Part shown: positions 37,074-46,981 of the stretch, piece by piece | How positions within the stretch are numbered: the first letter of the stretch is position 1 | Layout of the letters: every line of letters begins with the position of its first letter | DNA from: Tillus elongatus | Lineage: Eukaryota; Arthropoda; Insecta; Coleoptera; Cleridae | Direction: 5' to 3' | Assembly: GCA_964006375.1 (NCBI GenBank) | Contig: OZ023269.1 | Coordinates: 61,367,968-61,431,967 of the forward strand | Length of the DNA: 64,000 nucleotides | Program-made: the position numbers and the translations under genes | Notes under the pieces: model-generated | The model's input: the letters and a program-made list of their open reading frames with translations, nothing else | Databases searched by the model: none | Told to the model about the DNA's origin: nothing

Positions 37074-37994
37074 GTGCGCCGAGACGAGACGAGCAACCTG
37101 GCTGGGCAGAATGAGGTAACCCTCATCTGGGTGCCGGGTCACTCGGGGGTCAAAGGCAATGAAGAAGCTGACAGTCTCGCGAAGAGAGGGTCAGCAGATC
37201 CATTTATGGGACCAGAACCGGCTCTGGGCGTGTCAAAGAGCACTGCCAGGGGAGCCATTAAGTCCTGGGTCAGAAACCAACACAAGGTGTACTGGGCGGA
37301 CTGTCCAGGGCTCGCGACCCCGGCTGCTGGGGCGGGCCCTGGCCCCTCGGGAACGTCAGATCCGGCGGGTAGGAGGGAAATGCAGGTAGTCATCACCTCC
37401 AACAGGGGGGATGGCGTAGTCCTGACGGAAGAGGCGGAGCCAATAAGGAGAAGTTTGCTGGCGGGGATGTTGGACCCCATGACGGTATCCGACAGGGCGT
37501 TGCAGCTCCGCTTCCGCAACTCTGGGATAGTCGATCCGGGGTGGTTCTTGGTGACCGCCGAGGATGACGAGTCCCTGAGTTGGCTTCTCAACGGCTGGTC
37601 CGGGACGACGGTGGGGGAGATCGCCTTCAGCGCCGTAAGGGCAGGGGGCGCCCCATGGCCGGTCCGGATCGGCTTTTGGCTCAGAAGTCAAGAGGTGGAC
37701 CTAGAGGATGTTGTCAGGATGCTTGCGCTCCAGAACCGCTCGCTCAATGTTGGGCAGTGGCGGCACTTGGAGACGGCAGGAGGACCTGGGGCATGGCGTC
37801 TGGTCTTTTCGGTGGGGCCTGAGGTAGCTCGCAAGCTGGACGGGCAAGGCTGGCGGCTGTACTTAGAGTTGGTGACTCTGAGTGTAACCACCAGAGTTCC
37901 GACATGGAGTGCGGTCGCCTCCGCCCGGCCTGCGGCGGGCGAACGGACGGGCTCCGACCAGGGGAGGCCTCCGCCCGAGCGGCGTCGCGATTAA
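37074..37994 (+). pseudogene. Chimeric frame: RNase H fragment fused to LINE ORF1
   Basis: A 306-codon open frame. The first 75 residues are the C-terminal half of a LINE RNase H (W-V-P-G-H-S-G-V-K-G-N-E-E-A-D, G-P-E-P-A-L-G-V-S-K). From about residue 80 (37310) on, it is an ORF1-like protein with V-D-P-G-W-F-L-V-T-A-E-D-D and W-R-L-V-F-S-V-G-P-E-V, resembling the nucleic-acid-binding ORF1 of LOA-type LINEs. The N terminus of ORF1 and the first part of RNase H are absent. It ends just before the ORF2 endonuclease. No stop lies at the join. Confidence 0.6.
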
Positions 37995-38522
37995 ATTCGC
38001 GGGGCTACTGCGGGTGGGCCAGATCAACCTTCAGCATAGCCGGGATGCCACTGGGGAGCTAGCAAAGCTCCTCGCAGGCGGTCCAGGCGGCGTAGTGTTG
38101 ATTCAAGAGCCTTATGTGTTTAGGAAGCAAGTTAGAGGGCTTGGAGGAATTGGCTTCAACATCCTCATCGGTGGTGAAGCACAGGAAGAACAACCAAGGA
38201 CATGCATACTGGCGTCGAGGGATCTGGACGTGATGTTGCTGCCGCAGCTCGGGTCCAGGGACGTCACAGCCGCTATCCTGGAGTATAAGGTGAGTAATAT
38301 TAGGCTTAAGGTTCTGATGTGCAGCCTTTATGTTCCCTACGATCGGCGGGGGCTGCCTCCTTCGGAGGAATTGGTGCGTATCGTCGATTACGCGAGGGAG
38401 CATGGGCTACAACTGATAATAGGCTGCGATGCCAATTCTCACCACAGATTATGGGGCAGCACGGATACCAACCCACGCGGTGAGGCTCTATTAGAGTACT
38501 TGGCTACAACGAACCTAGAGGT
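37909..38522 (+). pseudogene. LOA/R1-type LINE ORF2, part 1 (endonuclease)
   Basis: The APE-type endonuclease begins near 38010 (Q-I-N-L-Q-H-S-R-D-A-T), with V-L-I-Q-E-P-Y-V near 38095, S-L-Y-V-P-Y near 38325 and G-C-D-A-N-S-H-H-R-L-W-G-S near 38420. The frame is clean up to the insertion at 38522, where LTR sequence takes over. It overlaps ORF1 by up to 85 bases depending on the start. The remaining endonuclease lies at 46982. Confidence 0.8.
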
Positions 38523-39695
38523 TGCAACGTGGTATTTTTATAAATCCCCGTTTCAATTGATCATCTCCATAGTTGGTTTCATATTCCGGGTGAAGATCGT
38601 CATTTTAATTAAAATACTCAATTCCCCGAATCGACGCCGCTGTCAATGGTATCGATCTATCTCTCTTTCCCTGATATCTACTTCAGGCCGATATTTCGAT
38701 ATTTATCGGAACGAGGTAGGAAATTGATAACGCGGAGACGGGTGGGTATCGGGGAGAACCTGCGGCTGGGAAAGGGACGAAAATTTATATCGTTCTCGGA
38801 AGAGTGAACTTGTGCATTAATGGAAAAGTGTTGTTCTCTTCTGGGCGAAAATTTTTTTGATAATCAAAACACCAAAGTGAAATTAGCAGTCAGAATCTAG
38901 AAGGAAAAGACTCACGTCTTGTTAGTTTTAAAAAAACTGTTGTTTTGTATAAATCGTAGCCGTTACGTTGGATAATATCACTTGTCATACTCAATTGGCA
39001 ATTACCCAGAAGATATTTAGACACGGAAGTATATACATAGAAAGGACAGAGAAAATGCGTATAAATTTGGAAAGTTAGTCTAGAAAAGTTAAATACAGCC
39101 TTTTCCGGCATACGTCAATTTTCTGAATTTATTTGGTAAACTAAGCTTTGTCGGAATGAAGACTTATTTGGTTTGGTGTTACGAAACAATATAGCAGTCA
39201 AAGTTTGACCCAGAGTTTAAAACCAATAACCTAAGGTAATACTTTTCTGATATTATTATTATACATACCAGAAGATAGAGAGAGAGAGAGAGAGCGATCT
39301 TCGAAGAGTTACCTACAAATTTGTGGTTTGAGGACTTGCCAAAATAAGTGAACTTATTTACGATTCTATTTTTTTATTCTTGTGAAAATTAAATAAAATA
39401 CTTTTGGATGTTCAATTTCTTAATATAATAATAACGTATCTTTGTATTTATAATGTAACGACATACGTTTGCAAACAGCCTGTCGCATAATTATTATTGT
39501 TAATCTTACACTTTTATAAAGTTTGTTTTTGTTAAAGGATTTTTCAATTAGTCAACTAATAAATTGGAGCAAGGGTTCACACCTTAGTATTAGTAGGTTT
39601 TTCTATAGTTTTTCCAAATTAAATTAAATAATAGTGGCATCTCTGACAGTTTTACTTTCCTTTCTTGTATATATCTATTTCAAATTAGCGTAACA
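38523..39695 (+). repeat. 5' LTR (1173 bp) of the nested gypsy element
   Basis: Begins TGCAACGTGG and ends ATTAGCGTAACA. Includes a (GA)n run near 39278-39294. Compared with the 3' LTR it has about 15 extra bases near 39225 and lacks about 65 bases near its end. A possible primer site TGGCATCTAACC lies 6 bases downstream, at 39702. Confidence 0.9.
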
Positions 39696-40237
39696 CAAAA
39701 TTGGCATCTAACCTGGTGGGGATCGATTTGTATACTAATTATTCACTTTTGGATTTATAAATTTAAATATTACAGTGCTATCTCTCTTTTATTTTATTTT
39801 TTTTTACTTTTTTTTCTCTCTCGTTACATGCGTCACTCTCTCTAGCATTAACCTTTGGGTTGTGCTCGCATAATTTTTTTTATCTAATTGATAATCTGTA
39901 TATATTTCTTCTCTTTCAATTATAACTTAAAATTTAGATTGATCGTTAGTTCTCAGGGGTTTATAGAACTAACGGTTTAATAATTTAGAACATGCTTGGA
40001 AAATAAATTATACCATTTTTAAATTCACTTCGGGAGTGTAAGTTTACGCGAAGAGCTTTGCTATTCATTCTGGTATAACATAATAAATAAATATAAAAAA
40101 AAGAAAGAAAAACATTTTTTCTTCGGTAATTCATTGCCTAGTTACATTTCACATATCAGCGAAAATATATATATATTTTTTTTGGCACATTGCCTTTTCC
40201 TTCTTTTCTTTAAAATTTTCTTTTCAGATTTTTTTTA
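39696..40237 (+). other. Leader of the nested gypsy element
   Basis: Non-coding, AT-rich, from the primer-binding region to the gag start; no feature beyond poly-T runs. Confidence 0.6.
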
Positions 40238-41794
40238 ATGGAGTTTGTCAATTACCTCTTATCTGAAGAACTTATCTATGAGATCAAGCTTCGGGGTGGT
40301 AAGCCCAGGGACAATCAAGATGATCGCCGGAGACAATTCAGGGTTTTACTAAGAAGACAGGGTGTTTCTCTTCTCCCAGACATTGATTCCCCGTTGGAAT
40401 TTGGTGAAGATCTCCAAGGTTGTGAAGCTATCATTGCTTCTCTGCAACCTCTAGTTAACGACTTGAATAACGATTCTTCCGAATCCGATGTTAAACGAAT
40501 TCGATCTCGTCTTCTCCATCTGACTTCTCGATTTCACCGTATTTCGACACAGAAGCCAGAGCATGAAAAGTTGCTTGAGGCCCTTGACGAAAAAATAATC
40601 TCTCTGGAAGGTGACTTCTTGGAAAAAGAGGACGCTTACAACCTTTCGCGTCTGTCTTTGCATTCCCCAGGTACTGATTCCACATCCGTACCCGCCTCTA
40701 CAATTACCTCTTCGGTAGTTAACGCTGCCCTACCTACTCCGGTTATCTCATCCTCAAGGAGTCGCTATGTTCCTGTATGGAAATGGAACATTACGTTTTC
40801 TGGTGATTGTTTAGGTGATAGCTTGACCACATTTTTGGAGAGAATTAGAGAACTCCAGCTCTCCCGCGACGTGGATTCCAAGGAGCTATTTTCATCCGCT
40901 ACCGACCTATTTTCTGGACCCGCCCTTCAATATTTCCGTAGTGTCAGACCAACTGTCAATAGTTGGGATGGACTAGTTGCCTTATTGAAGGATACCTTTT
41001 TACCTTCATCGTATGATGAGGATCTCTTAGCTGAGATTAAGCGCCGCACCCAAGGTCAAAAAGAAAGCGTAGCATTATATTTGGCATATATGCAGGGTTT
41101 GTTTTCTAAGCTTTCTTTTCCTCCCTCGGAGGTTGATCAAATATCTATTATTCGGAGAAACTTATTACCTTGCCATATTTCACAACTTGCCCTTCAAGAT
41201 ATCTCTTCCATTTCTCATTTGGCTAAACTCTGTAAACGCCTTGAGGAGGCACAGAAAAATGTTACTGATTTCAAGCCACCCCCATCTAAAAACGCTCTAC
41301 ATCTTCTTGAACCTTCTCTTGCCTATGCTGAACAGCTAGAAAATCAAATAGCTGTTGCAGTGTCCTCCAGTACCTGTTGGAATTGTCAACAGAGAGGTCA
41401 CCTCTATAACTCCGGTCCAATGACACGTTCTGTATTTTGTTTTGGGTGTGGTCGAAGAAACACATACAAATCCAAGTGTCCAAGATGCTCACTACCTTCC
41501 ATTTCCAATAACACTCCCTCAGGGTCTCGCTCTCCCTTACCTTCACCGTCGAAGCATGTCAGTCAAATAGGTTCTCCCTTGTCATCATCCCCTGTACCTA
41601 AAATTACTAGTCCACATACCCCACCCATACACCATACCTCTACTAGTACGACCGTTCAGAATCATGTCCCGAAAAATTCAAAAAACTTGTTTCCCGGAAG
41701 GAAACTGGGCAATCCTCCCGTGGTATCTTGGTCTCGCCCAAAAAGTTTTCGCCTACCCTTCCAACACAAAACAATCTTACCTCTTCTCTCTTGA
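40238..41794 (+). CDS. gag: Gag of the nested gypsy element
   Basis: An intact 518-codon frame. An N-terminal helical region is followed by a capsid-like segment (W-K-W-N-I-T-F-S-G, F-L-E-R-I-R-E-L near residue 185) and, at residues 385-420, two zinc-knuckle-like motifs. The first reads C-W-N-C-x4-H but lacks the last cysteine; the second reads C-F-G-C-x9-C and lacks the histidine. A proline- and serine-rich tail follows. The frame overlaps pol by 67 bases in the -1 relation usual for gypsy elements. Confidence 0.9.
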   Translation: MEFVNYLLSEELIYEIKLRGGKPRDNQDDRRRQFRVLLRRQGVSLLPDIDSPLEFGEDLQGCEAIIASLQPLVNDLNNDSSESDVKRIRSRLLHLTSRFHRISTQKPEHEKLLEALDEKIISLEGDFLEKEDAYNLSRLSLHSPGTDSTSVPASTITSSVVNAALPTPVISSSRSRYVPVWKWNITFSGDCLGDSLTTFLERIRELQLSRDVDSKELFSSATDLFSGPALQYFRSVRPTVNSWDGLVALLKDTFLPSSYDEDLLAEIKRRTQGQKESVALYLAYMQGLFSKLSFPPSEVDQISIIRRNLLPCHISQLALQDISSISHLAKLCKRLEEAQKNVTDFKPPPSKNALHLLEPSLAYAEQLENQIAVAVSSSTCWNCQQRGHLYNSGPMTRSVFCFGCGRRNTYKSKCPRCSLPSISNNTPSGSRSPLPSPSKHVSQIGSPLSSSPVPKITSPHTPPIHHTSTSTTVQNHVPKNSKNLFPGRKLGNPPVVSWSRPKSFRLPFQHKTILPLLS

Positions 41795-44700
41795 TTACCT
41801 CCACTGTAGATATTCCTTGTCGTACTTCTGCTCCTGAGTGGGCTAAGTGGTTGCGGAGAATAAATAAGGAATTTTCTCCTTCTGGAACTTCCTCTACCGT
41901 CACTACCTCCCTTAACCCTGTCTTAACTCCTGTTGTTGGTGACTCCCGTCCTCACATGGCTATTCGAATCAAGGAATTTTCTTTTACCGTTTTAGTTGAC
42001 ACGGGTGCTAATGTTTCGGTAGTTGGCCAAGATTTCCAACCTTACCTTGACCGCATTAACACTCCTGTTTTAATTTCTCACGATATTTCGGTCATTAAAA
42101 CTGCTAATGCCACTCCTCTTTCTGTGAAAGGGCATGTCTATCTTCCAGTGACCATTGGCGATAGAACCCGAAGGGTCAAATTTCTAGTTGTTCCTGACCT
42201 ACTCATCATCATGATTCTTGGAGTAAATTTTTGTCACACTTTTAATCTTTCATTAGACTTTCAATCTGGTACCTATCAAGCCGCCACTATCACTTCTGTC
42301 CCTACCTCTCCACCGGTTTCTGTCGAAAAAGTACAGAAAAATCCTTGTCCTGCTATCACTATACATATTCCTTCTAAAGTTTCAGATTCTAAATTTAACC
42401 CTAACGCAATCCCTTTTTTTCCTACTACATGTACTTCCTTACCGACTCCAAGAAGCAAAGCAGTCATTAACCGTGATTTGTTATCTTCCTCTCAACTGTT
42501 GCAACTAAATAGGGTTATTTCTAATTTCAAAGAACTTATTTCTCCCACTCTTGGTAAAACCAACCTTATCTTTCATGATATTGATACCGGTGACACAACT
42601 CCTTTCAAAATCCGTCAGTTCTCGCTATCTCCGGCCATGATGAAACACATAAATAAAGAAATTGACGAAATGCTTTCTCTGGGGGTAATAGAACCATCCA
42701 ACTCACCCTGGTCAAACCCAGTGCTTCTTGTACGTAAGCGAGATGATAGTTATCGCATGTGTTTTGATGGCCGAAAATTGAACGAGGTCACCCGAAAAGA
42801 CTCCTATCCCTTACCTCGTATTGACACTATTTTGAATAAAGTTCGTGATTCCCTTTACCTTTCTTCTATTGATTTGAAAAAGGCATTTTGGCAAATACCC
42901 TTGACAGAATCTTCTAAATGCAAAACTGCTTTCCAAATCCCAGGACGCGGCTTGTTTCAATATACTTCTATGCCTTTTGGATTAACCAATAGTCCCTCCA
43001 CGATGCAGCGCCTAATGGACTCCGTCCTTGGACCTTCTCTCGAGCCTTACGTTTTCGTCTATCTAGATGATATAATTGTTGCTACCGACACGTTCGAAAG
43101 ACATCTAGAAATACTGACCGAAGTTTATACACGTTTGAAACGTGCCGGTTTGTCAATCAATTATGATAAATGTGAATTTTGTCGTTCCTCTTTATCTTTT
43201 CTGGGTTATGTCGTTGATGAGAAAGGCCTCAGAACGGATCCAGCAAAAATCCAATGCATCCTGGATAGTCCTATCCCTACTAATAGTACCGAAGTTCGAC
43301 GCGTCCTGGGTGTCATGCAGTGGCACCGAAGGTTTATTCAGGATTTTTCTACCATCAGTGCTCCTATTACTGCCCTACTTCACGGCCGCAAAAAAGGTCA
43401 ACCGATTAAATGGACTCTAGAGGCTGACCAGGCATTTAAAACACTTAAATTGTTAATGCCCCCATTCTCACGAGTCCCGACTATTCTAAACCTTTTTCTA
43501 TACATACTGATGCTTCATCGGTTGGTATCGGAGCTACGTTGACTCAACAGGATTCCGAAGGATTTGACCACCCTATCGCTTATGCATCTCGCACCTTGAC
43601 CAAACAGGAGCAAAATTATAGTGTCACTGAGCGTGAATGTTTAGCTGCTTTGTTCGGCGTTGAGTATTTTCGCGGTTATGTCGAAGGTACTGCTGATCTA
43701 ATAGTCTTTACTGATCACGCCTCTCTTCTTTGGCTCACAAAAATGAAAGAACCCACTGGCCGACTTGCTAGATGGTGCATCAGGCTTAGTCAATTTTCCT
43801 TTACCATCAAACATCGAAAGGGTTCTCAGAATGTCGTTGCCGATTTCCTTTCTCGTCATATCTCTTTGCTATCTTCTACAGATCTGTCTCCTGATGCCTG
43901 GTAAACTAGACATGTTGAATAAGATTAAAAAAGACCCCTCCAAATATCCTGATTTTTCTGTCCTTAATAATGTATTATACAAACATGTGCAACATCCTCA
44001 TGACATCCAGTCTAACCTCTCCGAATGGAAAATTGTGGTTCCAACCCCTAACCGTGATGCCCTACTACAGCACTATCACGATGAACCCACGTCGGGGGGA
44101 CATTTTGGATTTGCCAAGACCCTTGCCCGTATCTCCGAATATTATTATTGGCCGATGATGCGTAAATCCATATACCTTTATGTCCGAAAATGTCTTGTCT
44201 GTGGTGCGCATAAATCCACTACCCAGCGTCCTATTGGACTTATGGGTAATTACAAAAACATCCATTTCCCTTTCCAGTTGTTGTCAGTCGACATCATGGG
44301 TCCCTTCCCTCGCTCAACAAGGGGCAAACAGTATCTTTTGGTTGCTACAGATTGGTTTACTAAATTTGTGGTCGTTCACCCAGTTGCCAAGGCAACCACG
44401 AAAAGTATTACTCAGTTCCTTGAACAGCAAGTGTTCCTTATTTATGGTGTCCCTCAAATCCTTCTTTGCGATAACGGTGTTCAGTTTGTTTCAAAAGAAT
44501 TCAAATCGTTCCTCTCGTCTTACGAAGTGCAAGCAACTTGGTATAACGCCAAATATCATCCACAGATAAATCATACGGAACGCGTTAACAAGGTGCTTGT
44601 CACTGCCATTGCCTCGTACATCAAGGATTCCCACAAGACCTGGGATGAGAACATCCATAAAGTGGCCCAAGCTATCCGTACGGCCAAACATGATGTTACC

Positions 44701-45149
44701 GGCTACTCCCCTTCCTTTCTAGTGTTTGGACGCAACATTCCTGTCACAGGTGATTTTTATGGTAAGGTTTCCGACAATCCTGAGTCCATTCCTGAAGTGA
44801 TTGACAAATCTCATTGGCAAGAGGACATTCAGACCATTCCTTCTGTGTATGAGGATGTTAGAAGACGACTTCGAAGGGCATATGATTCTAGCAAGGCTAT
44901 GTACGATTTGCGTCGTCGTTCCCTATCTTTCAAAGTTGGCGAACTGGTATGGAAGCGAACTGGTATGTTCTGTCCGATGCGACCAACCATTTTAAGGCTA
45001 AATTAGCTCCAAAGTTTGTTCTTTGTCGTATCATTCAGATACATTCTCCTTTAGTCTATACCCTCGCTGACATGTCTGGGAAAAACTTGGGCCGATGGCA
45101 TTCCAAGGATCTTAAGCCTTATAATGGTCCTTCCCTTGTCGATTCTTAA
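41728..45149 (+). pseudogene. pol: Pol of the nested gypsy element, three frameshifts
   Basis: The protease (V-D-T-G-A-N-V-S-V near 41995) and reverse transcriptase (R-M-C-F-D-G-R-K-L-N, S-S-I-D-L-K-K-A-F-W, Y-L-D-D near 43062) share one frame to about 43460, where a C5 run marks the first shift. RNase H (H-T-D-A-S-S-V-G, F-T-D-H-A-S-L) continues in the next frame to 43904; the integrase (H2C2 near 44070-44210, V-D-I-M-G-P near 44290, C-D-N-G-V-Q-F near 44470, T-E-R-V-N-K near 44575) returns to the first frame. A third shift near 44960 separates the C-terminal tail (L-S-D-A-T-N-H-F). All catalytic motifs are visible, but Pol cannot be translated as one protein. Confidence 0.9.
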
Positions 45150-45764
45150 ACCTTTATATGTTTTCTTCTCCCTCATTATCTTATTTTCGTCCCACTTTCA
45201 ATATCGTATCTATCCCTACCGTATGTTTACCTCAGATATATTTTCCTTGCGGTAGCTTCTTTAAAATTTCTATTTGATATATCGTTACCTCGATATCTTT
45301 ATAGTCATCCTTGCCTTCACATTTAGCGTGACTGTCGTTGTATTTACCTTTGTCAGTTATTGGTGTCCCGATTGCTGTTACCTTGCCTTGCCGTACCTTT
45401 ACCTACTTTTACCTACATGCCTTTACCGTTATAGTAACAAATTTTTACCCTGACATGAACTTCCTTTCAGTCACCGAGGGCCAAATAAATCTGAAACCTG
45501 AGCGGATTGGCTGGTTATTCCTCACTCCTCTGGTTATTTGCAGTTATTTAAAAATTTCTGTCCTCTTTTCGGATTATAGCGAAATATGATTTGCTTATCC
45601 ATTTATTTTTTTACCACAAAGGGAAGTGTACATATGTGTGGGTGTATATGTAATCTTTTAGTTTCACCTGTTTAGACTTGTTACCATCGGTTAATTTCTG
45701 TTTAGTTTTTATAAGAAGAAGTAAAGCTTACCTTTTCTTCTTCTTTTACCGGGAGAGAGTGGTG
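45150..45764 (+). other. Region between pol and 3' LTR, with purine tract
   Basis: About 600 bases without a recognisable gene; the 83-codon frame at 45338 has no domain. The purine tract GGGAGAGAGTGGTG ends at the 3' LTR. Confidence 0.6.
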
Positions 45765-46981
45765 TGCAACGTGGTATTTTTATAAATCCCTGTTTCAATT
45801 GATCATCTCCATAGTTGGTTTCATATTCCGGGTGAAGATCGTCATTTTAATTAAAATACTCAATTCCCCCAATCGACGCCGCTGTCAATGGTATCGATCT
45901 ATCTCTCTTTCCCTGATATCTACTTCAGGCCGATATTTCGATATTTATCGGAACGAGGTAGGAAATTGATAACGCGGAGACGGGGAGGTATCGGGGAGAA
46001 CCTGCGGCTGGGAAAGGGACGAAAATTTATATCGTTCTCGGAAGAGTGAACTTGTGCATTAATGGAAAAGTGTTGTTCTCTTCTGGGCGACAAATTTTTT
46101 GATAATCAAAAACACCAAAGTGAAATTAGCAGTCAGAATCTAGAAGGAAAGGACTCAAGTCTTGTTAGTTTTAAAAAAACTGTTGTTTTGTATAAATCGC
46201 AGCCGTTACGTTGGATAATATCACTTGTCATACTCAATTGGCAATTACCCAGAAGATATTTAGACACGGAAGTATATACATAGAAAATGCGTAATAATTT
46301 GGAAAGTTAGTCTAGATAAATAGATAAATACAGCCTTTTCCGGCATACGTCAATTTTCTGAATTTATTTGGTAAACTAAGCTTTGTCGGAATGAAGACTT
46401 ATTTGGTTTGGTGTTACGAAACAATATAGCAGTCAAAGTTTGACCCAGAGTTTAAAACCATACTTTTCTGATATTATTATTATACATACCAGAAGATAGA
46501 GAGAGAGAGAGAGCGATCTTCGAAGAGTTACCCACAAATTTGTGGTTTGAGGACTTGCCAAAATAAGTGAACTTATTTACGATTCTATTTTTTTGTTCTT
46601 GTGAAAATTAAATAAAATACTTTTGGATGTTCAATTTCTTAATATAATAATAACGTATCTTTGTATTTATAATGTAACGACATACGTTTGCAAACAGCCT
46701 GTCGCATAATTATTATTGTTAATCTTACACGTTTATAAAGTTTGTTTTTGTTAAAGGATTTTTCAATTAGTCAACTAATAAATTGGAGCAAGGGTTCGCA
46801 CCTTAGTATTAGTAGGTTTTTCTATAGTTTTTCCAAATTAAATTAAATTATAGTGGCATCTTTGACAATTTTACTTTCCTTTCTTGTAGATATATATTTT
46901 AAACGGATACCGATAATAAAAATCAGTTCCCTTATTTTCAAAAAATAAAAAAATTTAAAAAATTTTGAAATTAGCGTAACA
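45765..46981 (+). repeat. 3' LTR (1217 bp) of the nested gypsy element
   Basis: Matches the 5' LTR over most of its length. Near 46890-46965 it has an extra A-rich block of about 65 bases before the shared end ATTAGCGTAACA. Confidence 0.9.

Larger units (their letters stand above)
38523..46981 (+). mobile_element. Gypsy-type LTR retrotransposon nested in the LINE (8459 bp)
   Basis: Long LTRs with TG...CA ends (TGCAACG...GCGTAACA) flank gag and pol in the order protease, reverse transcriptase, RNase H, integrase. The target duplication AGGT lies at 38519-38522 and 46982-46985 and fits the LINE frame. There is no env. The LTRs differ by scattered substitutions and several indels, so this insertion is older than the 13.8-kb provirus but still young. 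Confidence 0.95.

Noticed and set aside
37139..37691. Antisense frames of 111-150 codons in the GC-rich LINE
   Set aside because: Long antisense frames are expected from GC-rich sequence; no domain seen.
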